A stretch of 64,000 nucleotides of DNA, from assembly GCA_001305055.1 (NCBI GenBank), contig BBZX01000004.1:62001-126000 (forward strand), written 5' to 3'. Positions 57,155-64,000 of the stretch are shown here, one piece after another. The DNA is from Clostridia bacterium UC5.1-1C12. Lineage in GTDB: Bacteria; Bacillota_I; Bacilli_A; Erysipelotrichales; Erysipelotrichaceae. The notes beneath the pieces were generated by a model. That model was not told where the DNA came from, made no database searches, and saw nothing but the letters and a program-made list of their open reading frames with translations. Made by a program: the position numbers and the translations under genes. Position 1 is the first letter of the stretch. Every line of letters begins with the position of its first letter.

Positions 57155-58006
57155 ATGAAAAAATTATCAAAAATCTTATGTGCATGTTTATTATCTTTAT
57201 CATTGGCTGCCTGCAGCAGCAATGACAAACCAAGCGATCAGTCAGAGGGGGATAACCCAACCGATGAAAGAATTACTGAGAAGCTGGGCGTTGTCGGTAC
57301 TACGAATGAATGGTGGGATCCTGCCATTGCAGCATTAAAGGAAGAAGGCATCGATCTTGAATTAGTTGTATTCAGTGAGTATGTACAGCCAAACCGCGCA
57401 TTGTCTGAAGGTGAGATTGACTTGAACGCTTTCCAGCATTATGCATATTTAAACAAAGAAATAGAAGAAGTAGGATATGATATTACCGCTATTGCAGATT
57501 CAATCATCGCGCCATTAGGTATTTATTCTAAGAAGATTGCTTCCTTAGATGAATTAAAAGACGGTGATCAGATTGCCATTCCTCAAGATCCTACCAATGG
57601 CGGACGCGCTTTAAAAATTCTTGAACAGGCAGGTTTAATTAAGGTCGATCCAGCTGCCGGTTATACGCCAGAGGTTAAAGATGTTACTGAAAATAATCTG
57701 AATCTGCAATTCGTGCAGGTTGAAGCAAGTCAGACAGCAGCTTTATTAGATGATGTGGCTGCCGGATTTATTAATGGTGCTCATGCCGTAGATAATGGTT
57801 ATACGCCAAATAAAGATGCTATTTATATCGAGCAGGTTGAAGAAGGCAGTGATAACCCATATATTAATGTGATTGTTGCCAGAACAGCTGATAAAGATAA
57901 CGAAACTTATAAAAAGGTAATTGAAGCATTCCAAACTGCTGAAACCGTTAAGGTTATCGAAGATGTTTATAAAGGTGCTTATAAACCAGCATTCACACTT
58001 GAATAA
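57155..58006 (+). CDS. metQ: Methionine-binding lipoprotein MetQ
   Basis: The 283-residue protein has a type II signal peptide (MKKLSKILCACLLSLSLAAC) with lipobox LAAC, then an NlpA/MetQ-type binding fold. Recognisable stretches are LVVFSEYVQPNRALSEGEID, LNAFQHYAYLNKE, IADSIIAPLGIYSKKI and AIPQDPTNGGRALKILEQAG. It captures methionine outside the cell and delivers it to MetI. Last gene of the metNIQ operon, with AAGGAG before the ATG and a terminator after. A Ser/Asp/Gly-rich linker follows the lipidated Cys. Confidence 0.95.
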   Translation: MKKLSKILCACLLSLSLAACSSNDKPSDQSEGDNPTDERITEKLGVVGTTNEWWDPAIAALKEEGIDLELVVFSEYVQPNRALSEGEIDLNAFQHYAYLNKEIEEVGYDITAIADSIIAPLGIYSKKIASLDELKDGDQIAIPQDPTNGGRALKILEQAGLIKVDPAAGYTPEVKDVTENNLNLQFVQVEASQTAALLDDVAAGFINGAHAVDNGYTPNKDAIYIEQVEEGSDNPYINVIVARTADKDNETYKKVIEAFQTAETVKVIEDVYKGAYKPAFTLE

Positions 58007-58017
58007 ATGATTCCTTA

Positions 58018-58040
58018 AGAAGAGCAAGCCTCTTCTTTTT
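58018..58040 (+). terminator. Intrinsic terminator of metNIQ
   Basis: AGAAGAG-CAAGC-CTCTTCT, followed by TTTT. Confidence 0.85.
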
Positions 58041-58113
58041 CTTTCATATTTCTTTCAAATACTTATCCCTAAAATTTAAGTTCTTTTCTTTATACTTATA
58101 CAGAGGTGAGTTT

Positions 58114-59041
58114 ATGAAGAAACAAATACTTTTATTTTTTACAAGTGCATTGATTTTATGCGGATGTTCAGCTGACGATGAACATATTGATTCAATTTAT
58201 CGTATTCAGCAAAACCAAGTTGGTGATTATCGGAATTTAAAAGATGATTGGGATAATTCCAGTAAATTTAAGAACGTCTATGATGAGTTAAGTGATGAAT
58301 ATAATGCTTTCATTTGCAGTACATTCAATTATGATATACTCGACGGTAAGCGACGATATGAATATACAGAGCTTCTTGAAGATATGCCGATAGAATATGA
58401 TTATTATGGCAAAAATATTATTGTTTCCGATTCGTATTTTGATTTTAATTTAATAGAAGATATTAACGGTCAAAAGGTTCAGGATGCTTTCATTCATGAT
58501 CCTGATACACTTAATGTGCTGGTGCCGCTGAAATATCAGAATGACGAGCAAAAGATAATCAGCAGTTATCAGGACTTTATGTATTTCAATAATGTAGAAG
58601 TTGATAATTTCTATAACAAGGAGCTGAATAAGGCTGAAAACAATAAAAAAGCTGAAGATTTTGTTATTCGCATAATCTATGTCCCTGACAATACAGCCTA
58701 TCCCGTCTATGATCCGCGTATTGAGAAAGGTCCATTGATGATTGTATCACAGCAGTTATCGATTCAGAAAATTTTCACCGTGTTCAGCTGAGTGCCTTAG
58801 CAACCCATAGTTTTTATATCAGTTCTGAGTATGCTGATTCATCAGATGTGGAAGCCATTTTTCAAAAATATGATTATCTTAATGGCTTTCATGCTTTAAA
58901 AGCAGTCAGTGAAGAAGCAGAGGTATTCAGACAGGAAAAAATAACAGGATGATCGTCATTGGAGTATTAATTCTTATATGCTTTACATTAATACTGTTAG
59001 TAATAAAATTGGTAATAAAACATAAGAGAAATAAAAATTGA
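58114..59041 (+). CDS. Lipoprotein with a C-terminal membrane helix, two frameshifts
   Basis: About 309 residues once two lost A bases are restored: one in the AAAA near 58768-58771, giving SIQKNFHRVQLSALATHSFY, and one in the A run near 58939-58944, giving FRQEKNNRMIVIGVLILICF. The N-terminus (MKKQILLFFTSALILCGCSA) is a lipoprotein signal. The C-terminus is a single membrane helix with a basic tail (KLVIKHKRNKN). The extracellular part is acidic and Tyr/Asn-rich. It recalls the outer portion of bacteriocin-associated (DUF1430-type) membrane proteins, but that is a loose impression. Being held at both ends is unusual. The first 'lipobox' helix could instead act as an uncleaved anchor. Confidence 0.65.
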
Positions 59042-59048
59042 TAAATGG

Positions 59049-59071
59049 CAACGAGTTCGATCGTTGTTTTT
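59049..59071 (+). terminator. Intrinsic terminator after the 58114 gene
   Basis: CAACGA-GTTCGA-TCGTTG, followed by TTTTT. Confidence 0.85.
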
Positions 59072-59116
59072 ATTTGGTAATTAATGATATTTATTAAGAC
59101 ATTAGCTTTATTATGT

Positions 59117-59133
59117 GTTAATCTAAAATTAAC
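59117..59133 (+). promoter_or_regulatory. Dyad, candidate upstream activator site
   Basis: GTTAAT-CTAAA-ATTAAC is a perfect 6+6 inverted repeat about 100 bases before the sigma-54 promoter, a normal place for an enhancer site of the LevR-type activator at 62261. Confidence 0.6.
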
Positions 59134-59233
59134 GTTAAACAGATCATAACAATATTTAAGACACTAACAATTAGAATAAGACAGTTTGCTTAATTAATTC
59201 TTTTTAACCCTTTTTTATCAATAAAACAGTATT

Positions 59234-59249
59234 TGGCACGCTTATTGCT
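59234..59249 (+). promoter_or_regulatory. Sigma-54 promoter of the galactitol-type PTS operon
   Basis: TGGCAC-GCTTA-TTGCT matches the -24/-12 consensus TGGCAC-N5-TTGC exactly. It lies about 43 bases before the IIB start codon. The operon carries its own sigma-54 activator gene, which supports the call. Confidence 0.92.
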
Positions 59250-59291
59250 CATATATAAGTGAAAACATCATTTTCAGAAAGGAGTATATAT

Positions 59292-59576
59292 ATGAAAAAG
59301 ATTTTAGTAGTCTGCGGCAGCGGGATAGCTACATCATCTACTGTCGCAAATCGTATCGGTGATATGCTTTATGAAAGAGGATTCCGAAATAAATTCACGA
59401 TTGACACGGATGATGTGAAGAATCTCAATTCAATTATCAGCCACTATGATATTTTTATAAATATCACACCTAAATCCACTATTAAAGTTGACATACCTAC
59501 TTTCAATGGACTTCCCTTCCTTACTGGCGTAGGCAAGGATGCTGTTATTGATGAAATTATTAAATTATTAAATTAA
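59292..59576 (+). CDS. PTS galactitol-type IIB component
   Basis: The 94-residue protein starts MKKILVVCGSGIATSSTVAN, where Cys8 in the CGSGIATSS loop is the expected phosphorylation site of lactose/galactitol-type IIB. It takes phosphate from IIA and gives it to the sugar bound by IIC. AAAGGAG seven bases before the ATG at 59292 fixes the start; the in-frame start at 59259 has no such site. It is the first gene after the sigma-54 promoter and 30 bases before IIC. The length is usual for the family. The substrate is a pentitol, hexitol or related sugar. Confidence 0.94.
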   Translation: MKKILVVCGSGIATSSTVANRIGDMLYERGFRNKFTIDTDDVKNLNSIISHYDIFINITPKSTIKVDIPTFNGLPFLTGVGKDAVIDEIIKLLN

Positions 59577-59606
59577 AAACACTATAAAGGGTAAAAGGAG
59601 ATAAAT

Positions 59607-60968
59607 ATGGAATTTATTCAAATGCTTGTACAACCTATATTAGATATGGGAGCAGCTGTATTTTTACCGATCGTTATGTTTATCATTGGCTTATGTGTGG
59701 GTATGAAACCATCAAAAGCTGCTGTTTCAGGTATTACCTTAGGTATAGCATTTACGGGTATCAGTATGGTAATGTCCTTCTTAACAGGTAATGTAGGAAC
59801 TGCTGCCCAAGCTTTTGTGAAAAACAGCGGATTCACGCTTCCAGCACTTGATCTTGGCTGGGCGGCTATGCTGGGTTTCACATGGCAATGGCAATACGCG
59901 TTTTTGATGTTCCCAATTCAAATAGGGATCAACATTATTATGATTGTTTTTGGAATGACTAAAACATTGAATGTTGATGTATGGCAGATTGTTAATAAGA
60001 TATTTACAGCTTACATCGTTACAGTGATCAGCGGTAATATTTGGCTGGGCTTCATTGCGGCTACGATCCAAGTTATACTTGAATTGAAGAATGCTGATGT
60101 TATACAGGAACAAGTTTATGAAATTACCGGTGTTCCAGGTGTTACCATTTCGCACCCTATGCTGCTCAGCAATATTATCATACTTCCGTTCGCTAAGCTG
60201 CTAGATAAAATTTTCCCGGACACTAAATCATTCGATGCTGAAGCATTACGTCAAAAAATAGGCTTCTGGGGAGAAAGCAGTGTTATCGGTGTTATTATTG
60301 GTACCGGTATTGGAATTATGGGCGGTTATTCAATCAGTAAAGCATTATTGGTTGGTATTCAGGCTGCTACTGCTTTAGTTATGTTTCCTATGGCAACTAA
60401 ATTATTCATGACGGCACTCACACCGATCAGCGATGCAACAACTGCTTTTGTAAATAAGCATTTTCCTGATAAAGAAATTATTATTGGACTGGATTGGCCA
60501 ATCATAGCCGGTAATTCAGAAATATGGGTCGTAGCTATACTGACTATTCCATTCATAATAGGATTAGCTTTGATTCTTCCGGGCAATATCGTTCTGCCTC
60601 TAGCCTCTTTAACAGCTACCAGCTGTTTTGTTCCGGCTTTCATTATTTATCGTGGTGATATAAGAAAAATGCTGATTACTAATATTTGTGCTGTTCCTCT
60701 ATTTTTATGGATATCCAGTTACTTTGCGCCTGTTTTCACTCAGCTGGCTGCTGAGGTAGGCGGTGTAGCCGGTCTTGCTGAGGGGCAGATGCTGACGCAA
60801 TATGGCATGAATTTGTCCGTACTGCGTTGGATCGTCTGTGAATCTTCACTATTCAATCCAATTGCATTAGTGCTTTTAGTTCTCGTTATCATTTTAGGTT
60901 ATTTCTATTTCAAAGAAATGAAAAAAAGAGAAGCAGATTGTAAAGATCGATCTGTGAATAATAAATAG
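59607..60968 (+). CDS. PTS galactitol-type IIC component
   Basis: The 453-residue integral membrane protein has about ten or more helices and matches the GatC family. The N-terminal FLPIVMFIIGLCVGMKPSKA, LDLGWAAMLGFTWQWQYAFL, the GETG-equivalent loop and the DWPIIAGNSEIWVVAILTI segment are characteristic. It moves the sugar across the membrane for phosphorylation by IIB. AAGGAG precedes the ATG. It is followed after eight bases by a class II aldolase gene. The substrate can be narrowed to a sugar whose phosphate is cleaved by that aldolase, such as a ketose 1-phosphate. Confidence 0.95.
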   Translation: MEFIQMLVQPILDMGAAVFLPIVMFIIGLCVGMKPSKAAVSGITLGIAFTGISMVMSFLTGNVGTAAQAFVKNSGFTLPALDLGWAAMLGFTWQWQYAFLMFPIQIGINIIMIVFGMTKTLNVDVWQIVNKIFTAYIVTVISGNIWLGFIAATIQVILELKNADVIQEQVYEITGVPGVTISHPMLLSNIIILPFAKLLDKIFPDTKSFDAEALRQKIGFWGESSVIGVIIGTGIGIMGGYSISKALLVGIQAATALVMFPMATKLFMTALTPISDATTAFVNKHFPDKEIIIGLDWPIIAGNSEIWVVAILTIPFIIGLALILPGNIVLPLASLTATSCFVPAFIIYRGDIRKMLITNICAVPLFLWISSYFAPVFTQLAAEVGGVAGLAEGQMLTQYGMNLSVLRWIVCESSLFNPIALVLLVLVIILGYFYFKEMKKREADCKDRSVNNK

Positions 60969-60976
60969 GTGAATTT

Positions 60977-61632
60977 ATGTTAGACAATGAAAAAAACAAG
61001 TATTGGAAAATGCTCTGCTGGCTGAAAAAGAAAATCTCTGTTACACGACAAGCGGCAATTTCAGTATGATTAACCGTGATTCAAATTTAGTTGCCATTAC
61101 ACCTACAGGTAAAGACCGTACTCAGCTGAGTTATTCAGATATCTTAGTAATTGATTTAGATGGCAATATCTTAGAAGGTCCTCAGGGCTTCGTACCTTCT
61201 TCTGAGAAAAATATTCATTTAAGTATATATAAAGCAAGGAAAGATATAATTGCTGTGGCACATACTCATTCACCCTATGCCTGTGTTTTTGCAGCATTAG
61301 GCAAAGAAATAAAGCCTGTCTTATTCGAAGCAAACCGTTTTGACTTCCGCTGCCCAATTTCTCCTTATCGTCAGCCCGGTTCTCAGGAATTAGCTGATAG
61401 TATAGTTGAAACACTGGGGGAACATGGAGTTGCCACAATTATGGAAACACATGGCGCTTTAACTGCTTCAAGAAAAAGTATGAAGGATGCTCTTATTAAA
61501 GCAATCTATCTCGAAGATGTTGCCCGTACATATTATCGGATGGGTTGTCTGGTAGGGCTGGATAATGTTGAGACGATGAGTCTTGAAGAATACGATCGGA
61601 TGATGATAGCCTGTGGAAAAAAAGAATACTAG
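60977..61632 (+). CDS. Class II aldolase (fuculose/ribulose-phosphate type), frameshifted
   Basis: About 218 residues once one A is added to the A7 run at 60990-60996, giving MLDNEKKQVLENALLAEKEN. The Zn-binding His pair is in VAHTHSPYACVF, the third His is in ETHGALTA, the catalytic Glu region is LFEANRFDFR, and the phosphate loop is TTSGNFSMI. The fold covers L-fuculose-1-phosphate aldolase, rhamnulose-1-phosphate aldolase and L-ribulose-5-phosphate 4-epimerase. Context with a galactitol-type PTS favours cleavage of an imported sugar phosphate to dihydroxyacetone phosphate and an aldehyde. Its last 20 bases overlap a small membrane-protein frame. Confidence 0.9.
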
Positions 61633-61774
61633 TCTTATCGGCAAAATTATGATTATTGGTACATTATCAATTTTCGCATTAGGAATTATAAATAACAGTG
61701 CCCTCTTAAGCTGTATCAGCTTTATCCTTGCCCTGCTTTTAAATGACAGAGAAGGATTGGACAACAAGGAGTAA
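61613..61774 (+). CDS. Small membrane protein within the PTS operon
   Basis: A 53-residue frame starting at GTG 61613, inside the end of the aldolase gene, encodes MEKKNTSLIGKIMIIGTLSI and ILALLLNDREGLDNKE, with one or two membrane helices. It fills the otherwise empty gap between the aldolase and IIA genes and ends two bases before the IIA start. The ribosome binding site is weak (GATGATAGCC), so translation may be coupled to the aldolase. Small hydrophobic proteins in PTS operons are known, but I cannot name this one. Alternative start: ATG 61649. Confidence 0.55.
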   Translation: MEKKNTSLIGKIMIIGTLSIFALGIINNSALLSCISFILALLLNDREGLDNKE

Positions 61775-61776
61775 TT

Positions 61777-62245
61777 ATGGACTATGATGTAAATACTTTG
61801 TTTAATCAGAGCTTAATGCTATTTGATCAAATTATACTGACAGTGCTGATTTTCTAACTCAAGCAGCTGATTTCCTTTATAAAAAAGGTTATGTCAGAGC
61901 TTCATATAAAGAAGCAATTATAAAAAGAGAAGAACTTTATCCTACCGGGCTGCCTACTGATGGTGTATCCGTAGCAATCCCTCATACCGATATTGAACAT
62001 GCGATCAACCTTGCATACTTGTCGCAAAACCGGCAAATCGTGTACCTTTTAAACAAATGGCTGATGGTATTAATGATGTTTATGTGCAGCTGATATTTTT
62101 GGTTGTTGTGACTGATCCCAAAAAAGAAGTGCAAATATTAAAAAAACTGATGGATTGTTTCCTTTGCAAAGAAAAATTACAAGAGCTTGCATCAGTAAAT
62201 ACACCGGAAATTATGATTGATGCAATTTCACGTTTATTAAATTAA
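61777..62245 (+). CDS. PTS fructose/galactitol-type IIA component, two frameshifts
   Basis: About 156 residues after two one-base losses are restored: an A near 61834-61838, giving FDQNYTDSADFLTQAADFLY, and a C near 62014-62016, giving NLAILVAKPANRVPFKQMAD. The phosphorylated His lies in VSVAIPHTDIEH, the normal IIA motif. The N-terminal part (YKKGYVRASYKEAIIKREEL, then PTGLPTDG) is also standard. It carries phosphate from HPr to the IIB at 59292. Start ATG 61777 has AAGGAG upstream. It is followed after 15 bases by the LevR-type activator gene. The gene order IIB-IIC-aldolase-small protein-IIA is distinctive. Confidence 0.88.
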
Positions 62246-62260
62246 AGGCGGTGATATGTA

Positions 62261-64000
62261 ATGGGAAGAATAGATAAAATCTTGCATTTATTGAATGAAT
62301 TAAATATAGATGAAACAGCTGATGACTTTTCATTACATAAAGAAATTGGCTTGACTACTGAAAAAATCAGTGAAAAGACAGGCATATCCAGAAGCAACAC
62401 TTCAACATTACTGAATGATTTGAGTGATCAGCATCAGGTAATTAAATTAAGCGGACGGCCAGTGAATTATTTATCAGCTGAATTATTTATCAAACTGACC
62501 GGAAACAAGCCAAGCAAAAGTGAGTATCAGCGTGATGAATTTATTAGCTTGATAAAGAAAAATAAAGCTGACCAGTATGATCCTTTCACAACAATCATCG
62601 GTTTTGACGGCTGTCTTAAATCAGCTGTAAAGCAAGCAAAAGCAGCCATTATGTATCCGCCTAATGGCTTGCATACGATGCTGTTAGGTCCCAGCGGTGT
62701 AGGCAAAACTTTTTTTGCAAATACTATGGTTGAATATGCACGCTTGTCTAAGGGTAATGATTATCCTTTTATGACTTTTAATTGTGCTGATTATTACAGT
62801 AACCCTGAATTACTTTTGTCTCATCTATTTGGTTATGCGAAAGGCGCATTCACCGGTGCTGAAAGTCAAAAAGAAGGCATTGTTGCAAAAGCAGACGGCG
62901 GAATATTATTTCTTGATGAGATTCACCGTCTGCCTGCAGCTGGTCAGGAAATGCTTTTTACTCTGATGGATAAAGGGGTATATTCCCGCTTAGGTGATTC
63001 TGATATTCATCATGCCAATGTTCTCATTATCGGTGCAACAACAGAAAATCCTAATGAACGATTATTAAAAACCTTTATGCGCCGTATACCCGTTACAATC
63101 AATCTGCCGCCGCTGGTACAGCGTCCTGCTAATGAACGCACAGCAATTACTGAACATTTATTTATAAAGGAAGCCAGCCGCATAGGTAAAAAACTGAAAG
63201 TATCAGCAAGTGTGATGAACCTGCTCTCGGCCGCTGATCTAACCGGTAATATTGGTGAATTAAAATCTGACATAAAGCAGATTTGTGCTTCGGCTTTCCT
63301 GCGGCAAATGAATAATCAGGAATTTATTGAGATTCACGAGGCAGATATTCCTGACATATTATCGGCGCAGCAGCAAATAAGCAAAGACAGTAATGATAAT
63401 GATCTGATCATACAACCCAATGAGCAGATAAAAAGTTACAAGATACCTACTGATACGATCTATGAGCGCATCAAAAATTATCTGATAATTTGATACTTGC
63501 CGGCAGTTCTGCTGAAGAAATCAATTCTCAGATTGCAGTTGAAGTTGAAAAATATATTAGGAAATTGAAGCAGAAGTATAACCGCAATGATGCTGAGGAA
63601 ACGGAAGCTTTATCTAAAATCATTGAACCAAATATAATCAAATTTGCCAGCAAAGTATCGAGTATGCCAAAAAACAGCTTAAAAAAGAGTTCGATGCCAG
63701 TATCCTCTGGGCCATGGCTTTTCATTTTAATGCCCTAATCAAACGTAATTCATCTATTTTGGAAGCATTCAAGCCTTCCTTAAATCTTCAAAATCAATAC
63801 AAGGAAGAATATGCAGTTGCTGCCTTAATCTTAAAACATTTTGAAGATGAATTTAAGCTGCATATCGATCCTCTTGAAATCAACTTTCTCTGTATGTTTC
63901 TTACAGAGAAAGAAGTATTATACAAAACACATTTAAAAAGCTGTTTACTGATTCTATGTCATGGCAAAACAACTGCTTCATCAATGGCTGATGTCTGTAA
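62261..64000 (+). CDS. LevR-type sigma-54 activator with PRD domains, partial, two frameshifts
   Basis: The gene runs off the right edge. An N-terminal winged helix (SEKTGISRSNTSTLLNDLSD) is followed by an AAA+ domain with Walker A LLGPSGVGKT, the sigma-54 contact loop YAKGAFTGAES, Walker B GGILFLDEI and an arginine-finger region. PRD-like helices start near residue 410 (KKLSDNLILAGSSAEEINSQ), and the last residues seen (LLILCHGKTTASSMADVC) begin an EIIA(Man)-like domain. Breaks are at the A5 run near 63474-63478 and near 63657-63660. It should bind the dyad near 59117 and activate the operon's sigma-54 promoter, with activity set by PTS phosphorylation. Confidence 0.9.

Noticed and set aside
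1..64000. Programmed ribosomal frameshifting as the cause of the split genes
   Set aside because: The breaks occur at many different runs without a shared slippery site or following stem, and they affect ordinary housekeeping genes. Errors in run length explain them better.
1..64000. CRISPR arrays, tRNA, rRNA, insertion sequences or prophage
   Set aside because: I looked for regular repeats, cloverleaf-type ends, transposase or integrase motifs and phage structural genes and saw none.

Overview
The window comes from a low-to-moderate GC, Gram-positive-type bacterium (Bacillota). Diderm markers are absent, ribosome binding sites are AGGAGG-like, and a T-box leader, a cre-type site, LevR-style sigma-54 PTS control, ComFA/ComFC, MurA and choline-binding cell-wall repeats are present. 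The gene mix (phosphocholine cassette, choline-binding repeats, many PTS genes, anaerobic-type class I fumarase) fits a gut anaerobe, perhaps Erysipelotrichia; that placement is inference. I found no rRNA, tRNA, CRISPR array or intact insertion sequence.

A feature of the sequence itself dominates the annotation. About 40 single-base length changes, mostly one base missing from a homopolymer, break roughly 29 otherwise ordinary genes (galE, aspA, comFA, an ABC-F ATPase, cutC, a class I fumarase subunit and others). In nearly every case restoring one base rejoins two halves of a recognisable protein. I read these as sequencing or assembly errors, not decay, and annotate the genes as single CDSs with the break positions given.

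Layout. 1-4.4 kb: lipoprotein, two cold-shock proteins, comFA-comFC, galE. 4.4-6.4 kb: TetR regulator divergent from three small membrane or cytoplasmic genes, with a 34-bp palindrome at the promoter. 6.4-10.7 kb: phosphocholine (lic) operon of an HTH/nucleotidyltransferase-like/choline-kinase fusion, a BCCT transporter and LicC, with its promoter bracketed by two palindromes. 10.7-17.8 kb: mannose-family PTS operon (IIA, IIB, IIC, IID, NanE, PHP-like hydrolase, cytoplasmic sulfatase) divergent from a GntR regulator, with a perfect cre-type site. 18.1-34.7 kb: secreted and surface proteins, three of them with choline-binding-type repeats, plus lipoproteins, an ABC-F ATPase, a UMF1-type transporter, an acyltransferase and a TPR-GGDEF protein. 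34.7-38.2 kb: aspA, class I fumarase (two subunits) and cutC, converting aspartate to fumarate to malate. 38.3-43.8 kb: murA, a large Cache-PAS-GGDEF protein and a DUF1846 protein. 44-48.9 kb: MacAB-like ABC exporter with an SLH protein. 49.5-55 kb: Lrp regulator with aminotransferase, hybrid histidine kinase, and a BceRS-like two-component pair without its usual transporter. 55.1-58 kb: T-box-controlled methionine importer metNIQ. 58.1-59 kb: a lipoprotein with a C-terminal membrane segment. 59.1-64 kb: galactitol-type PTS with class II aldolase behind a perfect sigma-54 promoter, and its LevR-type activator running off the window.

The genes fall into two themes. One is cell-surface phosphocholine, with import and activation at 6.4-10.6 kb and surface proteins with choline-binding repeats elsewhere. 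The other is import of host-derived or dietary sugars through two PTS systems under separate control (GntR plus cre; sigma-54 plus LevR type).
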